Source of the DNA: Haliotis asinina
Taxonomy: Eukaryota > Mollusca > Gastropoda > Lepetellida > Haliotidae
Assembly (NCBI RefSeq): GCF_037392515.1
Contig: NC_090295.1
Span: 14,031,001-14,095,000, forward strand
Direction of reading: 5' to 3'
Length of the DNA: 64,000 nt
Shown here: piece by piece, positions 35,325-46,929 of the stretch
Layout of the letters: each line of letters opens with the position of its first letter
Position numbering within the stretch: the first letter of the stretch is position 1
Notes under the pieces: model-generated
Database searches by the model: none
The model's input: the letters and a program-made list of their open reading frames with translations, nothing else
Told to the model about the DNA's origin: nothing
Position numbers and translations under genes: made by a program

Positions 35325-35420
35325 ACCATAGAGAGTGAGTATGGTTTTATGCCACTTTTCGCTATCATACCAGCTGTATCACAGCTTGGAACACCAGCAA
35401 CACCAATCATAACAATGAAC
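35325..35420 (-). repeat. Truncated SINE-B copy
   Basis: 'gagagtgagtatggttttat', 'gccacttttcgctatcatac', 'cagctgtatcacagc'; tail half of the element only. Confidence 0.6.
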
Positions 35421-35576
35421 AAATATGGAATAATTAAATTTGAACAATGTCTCTCTGTGAGTGAGGGAAGCTGTTTGATGCTCACAAGCATGATTCTGTA
35501 TTCACTATTGACAACAAGCTACAGAGAGCTGGGGATGTATCTCAATCAAGGTCCTGCGCAGTTTTTCTGAAAATAT

Positions 35577-35685
35577 GAGTGAGCATGATTTGACACTGCT
35601 TTTAGCAATATTCCGGTAATATCATGGGTCTTCGGTGTGATGAGCAAACACTTTAACCGCTTGCCTACCCTACCGCCTCTGTGAA
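35577..35685 (-). repeat. SINE-B copy, internally deleted
   Basis: 'gagtgagcatgatttgacac', 'ttttagcaatattccggtaa', then directly 'ggtgtgatgagcaaacactt' and 'taaccgcttgcctaccctac', the inverse tRNA-like head. Confidence 0.75.
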
Positions 35686-38600
35686 AATGTTAAACCTGTG
35701 AATTAAATAGAATAACTGAAACACTAAGGGCTATTAAAAAACTCAGTGTTTACATTTTCAACCCCCCCAAAATACTCTGAATATAGTCAAGTGTTATCAA
35801 TAACTGAAAACTGTTGGAACAACATAATTATACTAATATTTGCTCAGGTAACAAAGTACTTTAGATCAGTAAAAAAATATGCAAATAAATATGTTTCACT
35901 TGGAAATATTTTGTAAAGTATGAACCAAAACTTTTGTGATGACTGATCTGGGCTGAGGAGGTTGTGGGCTGGTTCCCGTCATAGGCAATGAAAACCATTT
36001 AATGCTTGTGTTTGATTTAAGAGAACCTAATTCTAAAACATCATCATAGGCCTAGAAATAGCCAGTTGTGGCTCTTATTACGCAACTGACTTTAAACAAT
36101 GCTTCATACCACAATGGTATTTTTTTACTTCTAATCAACTCGATTGCCATTTGCTGCATTAAAATATTACATCAGATAATACCAAACAAATTATTACAGT
36201 TTTCAGGCCATTCTGCTCTTCAGGAAGATATTCTAACCATTAAAACAAGGTTCATTTTCCACACACCCTACACCTTGTTAGGAACTACAAATGTATATTA
36301 TCTTGGTAAGGCTTAACCATGATAAAAACAAGGACTGGATGAAATTGGACAATATCAGGGATCTGTCTGGGAAAGTCCTGATGCATGTTGTTTGCAATGA
36401 AAATGTACTTCTTTGGACTTTTACACACAGTGCAAATTCATACATATCAATCAAAAATAGGCTCTGAAAAAATGAAATGAGTGTTGTAATCTTTGAATTC
36501 TCCATATATATAGCTTCATTAGGTGTCTTGTCATTCACCAAGGTTCAATAAACATTGTACCTACAATTTCTTTTATTTGATACCCAGTGTATTAATTTCC
36601 CAAATCCAAATTCTATCATCATACAGAAGTTACATTTACAGAAAACTGATAGTAATCACCAATACAGTATGAAGTCACCAAAATAGAACGATATTGGAAA
36701 CTCTTATCTTGCCAGGTCTATTACCAGGTCGATGCCTCTGAAGTGATATGTCTATGTATTATCCTATTCCCACCCAGTTGAACTGTAGTTCATAAGAAGG
36801 TACCATGTTTTATCAAATATTTCCAAGCGAGACATATTTTTATGAGCATGTTAAGAGATGACAAGTGGTAACAAGACAAGTATTACAAGACAGTTCTGTA
36901 AAACAAACCCAAACAACTGGAACAAAAGATCTGGGGCAGATCAAGGTTTGTGATAGGTTTCACAATTCATTCAAAGTGTATAACTGATGAATTATGCTAT
37001 TAATTGAGCCAAAACATTGACATCAGTATTTTTTAATCCCAAGAGTTTTAGTCACTTGGTCACATCCAGCTTCAGCATGTTTGGAAATAGTCTTATAATA
37101 ATCTTATAATAATCTAGATGACCATCTTTTGCAGTCAGTTTGTCAAATGTCTGATACACATAGAGATCACTACATTTCCCAATTAAAACTAAGACGAAGT
37201 TTTTTTCACACAAGAATTCTGAGATATCAGCTTGGCATCCATAGTGAAGAAAGCAGTAGCAAAAGCCCCAACCAGTCCCGAGGAATTGTTCTAGATAATC
37301 ATGCGAGTGTCTTTAATAATTATATTCAAATTGTAAATTACTATTCACAAGACCACTGTTCCAGACATGATGACTTTTGGGTAGACATTAACATAGACAC
37401 AAAGGTGTGATTGAATTCAGAAATAATAATGAGGTTCTAATTAATAAACAGTACACAACAAATGTAATTCACTCATAGGCTGTTTACGAAATTTGATAGC
37501 TTGCGTGCAGTTTACGGACGCATCTAACGCTTTGACCACGCTCTGTTTGACTAAAGTCTTTAGTAAAGATGGAAACACTGTTTTTGCAATGACAGATGCA
37601 AAAACAAAACTTCCAAATGTGTGTCCCAAATGCAAGAATCTTGATCAGACTGAATTTCATCAAATCACGCTCTGTGCGCAGTAAAGGCGCAAAGCTGTCT
37701 GCACGTCTGTAATAGTGTAAATCTTGAAATCAAGATAGATCACATGACATTCGGTTTGTGGCATCAAACTACACATTCGGCGTTGAGGAAAAATAACTTG
37801 CAGGGTTGCAAAACTTATGTACCTGCCGCTCAAGTTATTCCTGTAACTGTTGCGCTTCGATCATAGCACTGACGTTCGAACTTTCGAAAGAATAAGACTC
37901 ACAATAGCATAAGCTCTTTCGTGTTTCAAGGGAGGTAACTCTAAATTTATTGACAAATGGATATTCGGAAAACCACTAGCAATAAATATATGACAACTAT
38001 CGCATTGGAGCAGAGACATACTCTGTGGTCTCTGGTTAGATTCCAAGGCGACTTTACATTCACATCACCACTCGCATAACATTAATTCTCAATAAACATG
38101 TTAATCTGAAATATTTGTCAACCGAATAATGCCATGAATCAACAGAAACTGATGTCACTGTATCTGGAGTTTTCGGATATTACAGAAATGTTCGTTTTCT
38201 CACTAAACATATTAACAAGAGCCCAAAGTATCTTTGAATGACATTTAGAAGTGATACACATAAGGAAGAGAGTTTTAAAGATGTCAACCTACTTATTCTT
38301 TATTCCTCGTAATAATAAAGGAGTTGACATCTATAAAACCCCCTTCCTTAAACGCCAAGGAAACGTCTCACAACACATAAAAGACTACCTTATCGTGAAG
38401 TCCTGTCATTGCACTTGCACAATGTCTGTAGATGCATCTTCGATACAGTGCAAGTGTTCATGATAATCACAGCTATCTGGTAACGGTACCGCGAAAAAGG
38501 GTAAATGTTATCTCCCAGATGACAGACAGTCAATTGAGTAAAGTAGGGTAAGATTGAAACAAGTTCGTTACTGAGACGTAACTTCTCTTCTCCAAATTGT

Positions 38601-38689
38601 TTTTACTATCAATCACTGTCGAATATTAAAACAGGTTTGTCACTCAGAAGTTTGATTGCTTTCCTTATTGAAACATATTTTATTCACTC
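35686..38689. other. Intergenic, nothing recognised
   Basis: About 3 kb, AT-rich, no supported gene. Contains 'caagggaggtaact' near 37928, a word common in mollusc DNA. An imperfect hairpin near 38405-38465 is discussed among the rejected items. Confidence 0.45.
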
Positions 38690-39480
38690 AAGAAAAGGGT
38701 TGGGCACAATTTTTCAACTTACAAAAGCCCTCTCCCCCTCAAGGAAGTAATGAAAAAGTTTTACATTCTGACATCCAAATTTACATTGACATGATGCGGC
38801 ATTTGCTATATTATTCAAAATAAATCACAATTAAATATACCTATCATATATCTTAATCTTGTGTTGAAAACATTTGACTTTCTTATTCCATATGAATAAT
38901 GTTTAGGTTCACTATTATGAGATATGAGATTTAAAAAGTGCAACAGAGCAACTTTTAACAGCTGAGGAATATTATTCCACAGCTGAACTGCTGATGGTAT
39001 AAATAATGATTTGAATTTTGTACATGGATGGCTAAAATTATTGGAGTCTCTTAACTCATAGGTTGTCCGGTTGCCTTGTACAGGTGGGAGTAAATCCTGA
39101 CGAAAAACTGGTGTTGTTTGTTTAGTGCTCCAAACATTCCAGATGTCTTTTTGACGTGAAGGTTAAACTGAAATGTTTTCGAAAATCAAATCAAAATTCT
39201 TTTTGGCAATCTTTCAAAGTAAAAATAGAGTTTTAGTATTTTCTTTATATTCTGTGGACGATTCCATTATAATATGTAGGTAACAGGAAATAGCATATCT
39301 GTACATTGAACCGTAAATAATGTTGTGCTAAGGTGTCTGCGAACTGCCAGTCTGCGTAATGGGAGATCACCGATCACTTGTGTGATCAGTAGGTGTTCAC
39401 TTGTCTCGGCTTCGATTGCATACAGGGGTAAATTGTGTGGAGCACATTTACTGCTAGAAAGCCGAAAAAGCACAAAACTC
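38690..39480 (-). pseudogene. LINE (non-LTR retrotransposon) reverse-transcriptase 3' end, broken
   Basis: On the - strand the frame contains QDLLPPVQGNRTTYELRDSN then KSLFIPSAVQLWNNIPQLL, the typical C-terminal signature of CR1/Jockey-like LINE ORF2 (PP..RT.Y.LR...F.PS...LWN.LP). Further on, FNTRLRY and, after a frameshift, CQCKFGCQNVKLFHYFLEGE match the Cys-rich tail (C-x-C...HFFL.C) of the same proteins. Upstream (39267-39473) EHLLITQVIGDLPLRRLAVR is a plausible but weaker continuation. Stops and at least two frameshifts interrupt it, and the RT catalytic part is absent, as expected of a 5'-truncated insertion. Confidence 0.65.
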
Positions 39481-39518
39481 TGTCACAAACGATACACCAG
39501 GTGCTAAACTCTCATCAG

Positions 39519-39615
39519 AACTAAGGGTGAGTGAGTCGGGTTTTACGGCGCTTTTAGCAATATTCGAGCAATATCACGACGGGGGACGCCAGAAATGGCC
39601 TTCACACATTCAACT
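39519..39615 (-). repeat. Truncated SINE-B copy
   Basis: 'gtgagtgagtcgggttttac', 'ggcgcttttagcaatattcg', 'gccagaaatggccttcacac'. Confidence 0.75.
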
Positions 39616-39922
39616 GCGAAGCAACCATTATTGAAAAAAAAAGTCCGTACTTACACATAATTGTTGCAAAGACGGGTTTTTAAAAAAAATTTTTTTTACC
39701 AAAATACATGTAATACTGTAGCCCGGTTTTAATTGTATCATCCTAATTTGAAATTCAGTTTTAGAGATAGATACTATAGTTGTATTTTGTGTGACTGTGA
39801 TATTCTAGTTTTACTATCCCTCGTTGACGGGCTTATAGTGATTTGAATATATTTATGATGAAGTTAAAAACTTGTTTTAAGTAGTCACGATGTGGCTGAA
39901 AAGGTGCCGACGTGACTTGAAA

Positions 39923-39980
39923 TTTTTAATCACTCGCTCGCTCGCTCACTCACTCAGTCACTCACTCAGTCACTCACTCA
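39923..39980. repeat. Short tandem repeat (CTCG/CTCA/CAGT)n
   Basis: 'ctcgctcgctcgctcactca' and 'ctcagtcactcactcagtca', possibly an expanded SINE tail without its body. Confidence 0.9.
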
Positions 39981-40399
39981 GGGCGTATATGTATGTCATT
40001 AAAGTTTACAATAGTCTCTCACAACCCTAAAAGGGTGGCTCACTTGTATACTGTATAATAACTTGTATGCGTCTTGTGTTTAACATGTGAGGTGAGACTT
40101 TATCAGTCAGGTCGGGTACAAAGCTTGGATTTATCAGGACTGATTTTGAAAGATGCGAATAAGCAGCCATTTTGAAAAGTGCCAGTGTATGTGCGTGTCA
40201 GATTGGCTGGTTTTCCGTATCTTCGACTAGTATGAGTATGACAATTTTAATACTAATTGAGATTTAATATAATTATTGTTTAATACCACACTCACCTTAA
40301 AGTATGTTAATACATAGATAAGGCTAGTAATATTATTGTAATTTTTATAAAGTCATGACATGAAGGTAGTATACTGGCGAAATGATAATAATCAGTCAC

Positions 40400-40407
40400 T
40401 GTGTGTA

Positions 40408-40448
<41 letters not shown>

Positions 40449-40576
40449 GGGGGGGGAGTGAAATGATAATAATCAGTCACTGTGTGTGAGAGAGAGACAG
40501 ACAGACACAGAGAGAGAGAGACAGAGAGAGACACAGAGAGAGAGAGAGTGAGTGAGAGAGAGAGAGAGAGAGAGAT
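40400..40576. repeat. Compound (GT)n/(GA)n microsatellite in two tandem blocks
   Basis: 'tgataataatcagtcactgt' + GT/GA occurs twice (40383 and 40464), so a unit with its microsatellite was duplicated. It is followed by long GA and GACA runs. Confidence 0.95.
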
Positions 40577-40849
40577 GTGTTAAAATGCCCATAATTATGG
40601 TGTATGAGTAAAGTCACCGCGTACATGGTGTGCATTTTATATTCAGAGTCCGGATTATGCAACCCACCCAGTTAGGCTGTCCCACAGATAAACAGGGCTC
40701 GACCCAGACATTCCAACCATGGATTTGGCTGTGAATATAGAGACACTGATATGCCCCTCCTGCAAACCTGTCCCAGCTGAACGACAGGGATCAAATACCG
40801 ACATGCCACCTACTGTGTAAAGTCTCATGGTTTACAGATCTGCGAAGAT

Positions 40850-41045
40850 GCTGGGGTTAGAATTGACTAACAGGATCGGATGGTCAGGCTCGCTGACTTG
40901 GTTACCGTAAGTCATCGTATCCCAACTGCGTAGATCGATGCTCATGCTGTTGATCACTGGATCGCGTGGTCCAGATTTAACTATTCACAGACCGCCGTCA
41001 CATAACTGGAATACTGCGGAGTACGGCTTAACTAATCTCAGTTTA
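40850..41045 (+). repeat. SINE-A copy
   Basis: 'gctggggttagaattgacta', 'ggatcggatggtcaggctcg', 'atgctgttgatcactggatc', 'ctggaatactgcggagtacg'. Confidence 0.82.
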
Positions 41046-41095
41046 AAGTGTCACATGGCTGACAGATCAAGTATTTCTACACCACCGCAAAAGAT

Positions 41096-41257
41096 CTGAG
41101 TCAGTCTAGTTTTACGTCGCTTTTAGCTATATTCCTGCAATATCACGATGGGGACACCAGAAATGGGCTTCACACTTTGTAACCATGTGGGAGAATCGAA
41201 CCCGGGCATTCGGCGTAATGAGTGAACGCTTTAACCTTTAGCTCACCCCACCGCTCG
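41096..41257 (-). repeat. SINE-B copy, near full length
   Basis: 'tctgagtcagtctagtttta', 'cgtcgcttttagctatattc', 'acaccagaaatgggcttcac', 'gggagaatcgaacccgggca', 'acgctttaacctttagctca'. In the sense direction the tRNA-like head carries a good B box (GGTTCGATTCT). Confidence 0.85.
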
Positions 41258-41484
41258 CAAAAAGGTGATGTCAGTATCTTCAGTGATTATGTCCAGCATA
41301 GGAGCAGACACATCTGTTTGTTTGTAATTATTTTAACTGGTGTATATGCAATAAGAGTTTTAGTATGCGAACTGTTTTGCGTTTCTTGAAAAATACATTT
41401 ACAGTGATATTGTGAGTGCCTCTGAATGCTCCTCATAATTGTGCGATGCAGGTGCTTGGGTGAGTGAGTGAGTGTGTCCGCTGA

Positions 41485-41600
41485 TTGTGTGTGAGTGAGT
41501 ATTTTTTACGCCACTTTTAGCAATATTCCAACAATATCATGGCAGGGGACGCAAGAAATGGGTTTCACACGTTGTACCCATGTGGGGAATCACGCTGGGA
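41485..41600 (-). repeat. Truncated SINE-B copy
   Basis: 'gtgtgagtgagtatttttta', 'cgccacttttagcaatattc', 'gcaagaaatgggtttcacac', 'gttgtacccatgtggggaat'; the tRNA-like head is missing. Confidence 0.8.
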
Positions 41601-42446
41601 GTGATAACATGTATGATTGAATCATTGTAAGCAAGGAAGGTTTAAGCAATATATTATATTTACTTTTAATTTGGGGTTTGTGTTTACTCTCGTATGTGAC
41701 AGTGATTAACATATAGTGCGTCTGTCGACTCTTGATGTTTATGTCAACCCATAGCGCTTATAACACTCACAGTTGATCACTTCACTTGTGAAACGAAAAC
41801 AGCATATTTTGTGAACAACTATTTATTTCATTCAGTTCGCACCTGTATTTGTTTGCAAGAACATATCAAAATTTAAACAGTTTAACAATAGTATAAAAAC
41901 ACAACATCAGTAACAGGGATATAAAACTATTTGTAAAGGTATATGTATAATGTTTCCATAAAGTCATGTTGCATAAAGGATACATGAGTAAAACATGTCC
42001 ACATAATGGAACCCCACTTATCCGCACCCTACATTTTGAGGGACCCATCTGGATAAGTGAATGTAAGCGGGATCCCGACAAGCAGTGATTTAACGCAATT
42101 AATCTTTTTCAAAAAGATTTTCTGGTATGCCGGATAAGTAGGATTCGGAAGGCATTTCGTTGTATATTTTAAAAATATGGAAGCACCTTGCCATATAATA
42201 TTACGGAAAACAGACAAAAAGTACAGTGAATCTTTAAACAGAATTAAATTGTATAATATATGAATATGCTCATGAACTGGCGACTAAGCACCAAAATACA
42301 CCGTGAAGAAGTCTAAATATAGACATAAGCATACAGGGACGCCGTGCACTTCAAAACAGAAGTACGTCAGAGATGTGTGCATGTAGATAAAATTTACACC
42401 TGTAGTTTCTTTGCTTCGAGACGCGGCCGACGGGTGCAGGGGCGAG
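41601..42446. other. Intergenic, nothing recognised
   Basis: No supported feature up to the edge of the inverted duplication. Confidence 0.4.
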
Positions 42447-42786
42447 TGGATGGTTGGATACACTGAATGAATGAAAGGGTTATTTAGGATTTATGACGGA
42501 AACTGTCAGCGATATGCACATGAGGTTTGTACAATTTCTTCTATGTCTGACGATGACACCCTACTTAAAGGGTAAAGGGTAAAGTGTCCTTCAAGACCAC
42601 ATGTCACATATGCACACAGAAACTATAAATTATAAAGTCACCTATCCATGCTTTCTGCTCGATCCACCCTTAATGACGAGCCACTCCACTTTTGTACACA
42701 AAATTAATCTTATACAGGCATCCATCCATGTTTAACCACGAGACACTCCTGTTCTCCTGTCCCTTCCATATCTTGCGACCACCGTC
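42447..42786 (-). other. 3' UTR of coiled-coil copy 2
   Basis: Inverse of 20787-21120 with only scattered substitutions. The similarity ends at 'ggttggatacactg' (42452), one breakpoint of the duplication. Confidence 0.6.
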
Positions 42787-44377
42787 CTACACACCTTTCC
42801 GGCTAAACCGAGCACCGTCTACAGAAGTCGCACCTCGGATTGGCGGTAAGGCCACTGGAATTCTGCTCTGGCGTCTGCTTGGGGGATTTCTACGTGGACC
42901 GGCTGGGGGAGTGGGGACCAGCTGTGGCAGATGAACGGGAGACTGGCTTTGTTTCTTCTCAGGTGGTGTAGCTGTCGTCTGCTTGAGAGATGCCACGGTC
43001 TTGTTGTTCTCCGTGATAGGCGGCAGATGAAGCAGATCCTTCCTGGACTTGCCTGTGTATGGACGACGTCTGGCTGATCCCGCCCTGCCGTTATCGGAAG
43101 CTGTGGGAGGTCTAGGAACTATTGTCTCTCTTATGTTCTCAACATCTGGGAGTTCTTCGTCCTCAATGTCCTCACCCTCCATGTTCATCCAGAGTTTCCT
43201 CAGAGAATTGTTTTCCAGAACAGTCTTGAAGTAAGATTTCCTCAATGCCATGTTTTCATCTTGGAGGGAATGCAGTTTGTCAATGGCCTTCTTCAACGGC
43301 TGTTTTCTGACCAGAGTCATCTTAAGGTCCAGAAGCTTGGCCTGATTATTGTGCCAGTCCGGCTTGTAGATGTCGTACTGTTCTCGATAGAATTTGAGGT
43401 CCTTCTCCGTCTTGGCATTTGTTCTCTGCATCAGTCGGAGTTCTCGTCTCACATTCTCCATGTCCTGTCTGTATTCGGCCTCGATACTCTGGAGATGCTT
43501 CAAGAAGCTGCAAGAGAAGAGGTGGGTGCTTCCATCAGACAGTTGGGAAACGTGAAGACAAAGGTTCATTGTTACTGATTATTTATTGCTCACACAAAGG
43601 AATATTCTTAAACAAGGCGACAGAATCCTTTTCATATGCATAAGATATCCCAAATGCATAGATAAATGCCCGAGCTGTTGATCGCAGGATTGTCTGGTTC
43701 AGACTCGATTATTCACATGCCGCTGCAATATAGCTCCAATATTGCTGAGTGCCGCCGACATTAAACAACAAACAAATAAAACAATGGTAGAAATAACATA
43801 ACGTGAACATATAAAATACGAAGAGAGAAAGACCTTCAGACTTCTTCAGGGACCGCACCAAGAACCCACATATCCAAACACTTCAAGAAACACATTAAGC
43901 GAATTCCATTCTTATTACAACAATCTCTTCAAAGTCAAAAGGCGAAATGTGGATACGTGACATGAAACATTTGATAATGCTTCCAGGTAATACTTGTACT
44001 GTTTGCGGTGCCTACCATTCCTCTTCGCTGAGCTTCGGGCTTTCTGGTCTCTTTGGACTTATGTTGGAAACCCCTGCGTGAAACAAAGCAATGATTGCAT
44101 TATTTAGAGAATAACATCAATGGGAGAGATATAATATATATATTGCACCCTAATAAAGGACACTCTCCTTGAAAGTGATTTATATATGTTTACTGACATA
44201 ACGTATGGCCGAAATCGTATGTACTCGGTACTTTGGGTCTGTGATCGGAACACGGAGCTAATCGCTGAACTTACCATTGACTGGGGTAGGTGATCGGGAC
44301 CCTTCGGGCAACTCCGGAATTGGAGACAGAACCTTTGTCCCGGCTCTCACGGCTAACTTATGTAGCAACCGGCCCAT
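42787..44377 (-). CDS. Coiled-coil protein with Pro/Arg-rich tail, copy 2 (inverted paralogue)
   Basis: Exons on the - strand at 44275-44377, 44016-44073 and 42787-43507 have exactly the lengths of copy 1 (103, 58, 721 nt) and give 293 aa. All splice sites and the stop are kept. By eye about nine residues differ from copy 1. Three lie in the first seven codons of exon 2 (GVSNIS for DASNTS). The rest lie in the coiled coil (AKTEKD for ARTEKD; KLHSLQDE for RLYSLEDE) and tail (RETIVP, RPYTGK). Exon 1 encodes the same peptide in both. Intron 2 is ~770 bp shorter and holds a different SINE. Conservation of frame and splice sites argues that both copies are functional. Role unknown, as for copy 1. 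Confidence 0.8.
43672..43775 (+). repeat. Partial SINE-A copy in intron 2 of copy 2
   Basis: 'gagctgttgatcgcaggatt', 'ctggttcagactcgattatt', 'ccaatattgctgagtgccgc'. Not present at the matching place in copy 1, so it inserted after the duplication or was lost there. Confidence 0.75.
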
Positions 44378-44503
44378 CTGAAGAAATATGAACTCTCATG
44401 ATGGAGCATTGAGACCCACCACAGCTAGGAAACCATTTGATCATCTCTTATTTCACATTTACCGTTAGATCAACTTTGTAGATATGAATGCAACTTGACT
44501 TGA

Positions 44504-44668
44504 ATGAGTGAGTTTAGCTTTACGACACATTTAGCAATATTCCAGCAATATCACAGCGGTGGACACAAAAAGAAGTGGGCTTCACACATTAAACCTATTT
44601 GGGGAATCAAACGCGAGTCGTCAGAGTGACGAGCGAACGCCTTGACCACTAGGCAACCCCACCGCCCC
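44504..44668 (-). repeat. SINE-B copy, near full length
   Basis: 'gaatgagtgagtttagcttt', 'acacatttagcaatattcca', 'aagtgggcttcacacattaa', 'acgagcgaacgccttgacca', 'ctaggcaaccccaccgcc'. Lies 130 bp upstream of the copy 2 start codon. Confidence 0.85.
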
Positions 44669-44728
44669 GTGACAATATGAAGGTCCTGGACAGGTAACCT
44701 GCCCTCGCTACTATGGTACAAGGACGTG

Positions 44729-44865
44729 GCAGGGTGGCCTTGTGGCTAAAGCGTTCGCTCGTCATACCGGAGACTTGGAATCGATCATTCATGAGTACAG
44801 GATGCGAAGAACATTCCTGTGTCTGTGATATTACCAGAATATTGATAAACAGTGGCCTAAAGCAG
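44729..44865 (+). repeat. SINE-B copy
   Basis: 'gcagggtggccttgtggcta' + 'aagcgttcgctcgtcatacc' gives a clear A-box-like head, then 'ttggaatcgatc' and 'gtgatattaccagaatattg'. Opposite orientation to the copy 60 bp away. Confidence 0.8.
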
Positions 44866-45079
44866 GCGCTTTAACCACTTGGCTAATTGAAGACTAAAGA
44901 TACGTTATGTTTCCTTAATTTCAAAGTACTAAAAGCATATACGTAACAAACCTTAACACTCTGATGTGATGACGTGTACCAATGATGTTTCTTCAATATT
45001 TGGGCAAAACGTAGGTTTAGGAAGGGAGCTAGCAGCAACGTTACCACGCCTCTGCGATCCCAGCTGGATCTGATTGTGA

Positions 45080-45087
45080 TGACGTCA
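45080..45087. promoter_or_regulatory. CRE-like palindrome TGACGTCA upstream of coiled-coil copy 2
   Basis: About 700 bp before the ATG of copy 2 on the - strand, in a block that aligns with the block around 18030. An E-box CACGTG follows at 45091-45096. The farther spacing than in copy 1 is explained by two SINE-B insertions. Confidence 0.5.
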
Positions 45088-45096
45088 TATCACGTG

Positions 45097-46034
45097 ACAC
45101 ATTTATTTGGAAGCGGAAGCAGAGATAGAAGCGCTTCTCGGTTAAACTTCCCGCGAGAAAACTTTGTTTTTCAGACTCAAACACATGATTACATTGGCAG
45201 TTCTGGCTATAAAATTACTCAAATTAGTGTGTACAACCAGTCTAAGTAAACGTATCCTCAGTACTTTTCGTTACACTCCACTACTGAGTTTAACGAAACC
45301 TTATGGGAGGTCGCGTCAGGTAACCTTTGAGAATGACCAATGAAAACACAACTTACGAAATCGCGATCGTGGACATTCACACACACCTTTTGAAGTTGTT
45401 ATCTCGAAAAGGTTCGTACACGAACGATTCCTAATGCTATTTAGTGTACGCTTGCTTCCGGGTGATACACACCATGGCAACGGTGAGTAAACAGTCGCTG
45501 AAAGTAATGTTTTTGACAATATTCAAGGATGTCATCTAGCGGAAATATTAGCTAATGGTAACTATGTCAACAGAAACCCCAAAGCGTATATACTGCAGAT
45601 CAAATGATAGTGTTATATGCGGACTTTTGTTTGTGGAGAGATCTGTGTCAGTGACCTGAGTATTTCGAAAGTCCCTCCGATCCCTAAATAGTAGCCGCTG
45701 TCTGATTGGTTAAATCTATTTAACATTCTCGCATTTGATTGGACGGTCATTGGTCGCTCAAGGGTTACGCGACCTTCTAGTAGGTTTTGTTAGACTCAGT
45801 GGTGGAGTGTAACGAAATAAAAACCATGCGAGTCAAATTTCATGCAAATACTGTTCACCACGATCGCAAGTATCGCCAGGTCATGTACATATTCATATAG
45901 CATAAACTACATAATATGTGCGTCCGCGCGTGTTCGTTTCTAGCTTATAAACGACAACCAGGTCCAATGCAAGTAATCGAAAGGAATAAATCAATGTCCA
46001 TAACATATGAGCAGGACAAGTAAAGAATTGGATC
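45097..46034. other. Intergenic; possible divergent promoter and first exon
   Basis: Near 45474 the sequence 'cacaccATGGCAACG' is followed at once by a strong donor 'gtgagt'. It could be a three-codon first coding exon of a + strand gene, and ccaATGGCAAC also resembles half of an RFX X-box. No downstream exon was found, so this stays a hint. Confidence 0.2.
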
Positions 46035-46180
46035 GGCATCCGACAGTCTGCTAGGATTACTGAATGCATATAACAGTATCCCAGTTGCCTAAGTCGATGC
46101 TCATGCAGTCAATCACTGGATTGTCTGGCCCAAACTCGATTATTTACAGACAGCTTGAATATTGTTGAATGTAGCATGAA
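46035..46180 (+). repeat. SINE-A copy, 5' truncated
   Basis: 'atcccagttgcctaagtcga', 'tgctcatgcagtcaatcact', 'ttgtctggcccaaactcgat', 'ttgaatattgttgaatgtag'. Confidence 0.8.
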
Positions 46181-46284
46181 ACAACAAACACAAGGAAACA
46201 AAAAAGGGCAGAGTAATAAGAATGTGGCTTCATTTCTTAAACATGCATGACGGTGACATAGCTTGTTGGATGTCACTGTTATCA

Positions 46285-46415
46285 GGGCTCGGTAGGGTAG
46301 CCTAATGTTTAAAGCGTCGCTTGTCACGCCAAAGAACAGAGGTTGATTCCCCATTTCTCGTGTCCCCTGCCGTCATATTGCTGGAATATTGCTTAAAGCG
46401 CTTAACCATACTCAC
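46285..46415 (+). repeat. SINE-B copy
   Basis: 'gctcggtagggtagcctaat', 'gtttaaagcgtcgcttgtca', 'agaggttgattccccatttc', 'ctggaatattgcttaaagcg'. B box GGTTGATTCCC. Confidence 0.82.
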
Positions 46416-46721
46416 TTACTATTCACAGCTTTCAAATCTGACGATCGCAATTATCCATACTGTTCCCAGGTATAAAATTCAAAGTTCAGATTGTTTTAAA
46501 CAATTGTTCCTTGTTTAGAAACATTCATTTCATGTATTGCACGTCGTTTACATAAACGTTTCCTTTACCATGCCCTTTCCTTTATTTTGTGTAACAGTGT
46601 AAAGTGCGAACTGAAGGATAGGAGCGTACTTTACCCCAGGGGTCTGGTGAAAGTTACCAATGTTTGAAAGAAGCATTTTACGTTGTAAACTATAGTTTGG
46701 CGTGAAATGCACGTAGACCCG

Positions 46722-46812
46722 TTTTTGTTTTTGTTTTTTGTTTTGTTTTTTGATGGTTTTTTTTTGTTTTGTTTTGTTTGTTTTGTTTTTTGTTTTTTGG
46801 GTGTTTTTTTTT
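46722..46812. repeat. Low-complexity (TTTTG)n tract
   Basis: T-rich run with G every 4-7 bases. Any Lys/Asn/Gln-rich frame on the other strand is an artefact of it. Confidence 0.95.
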
Positions 46813-46929
46813 AAATAGCTCTTCATCCAATAATCCAATCGATCTCAAACTTTGCAAAGGGATGTTGTGTCACATTGTATATCACCGATTTTATGCATTT
46901 GTATGAAAGAATCTGTCTATATAACTGAT

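Noticed and set aside
38400-38465. Hairpin whose 5' arm starts like miR-25/92 (CATTGCACTTG)
   Set aside because: Stem is only ~12 bp with a bulge, the similar mature sequence is normally on the 3' arm, and similarity stops after 11 nt. Probably chance.
40307-40662. Ser/Leu-rich frames on the - strand
   Set aside because: Translation of GA/GT microsatellite.
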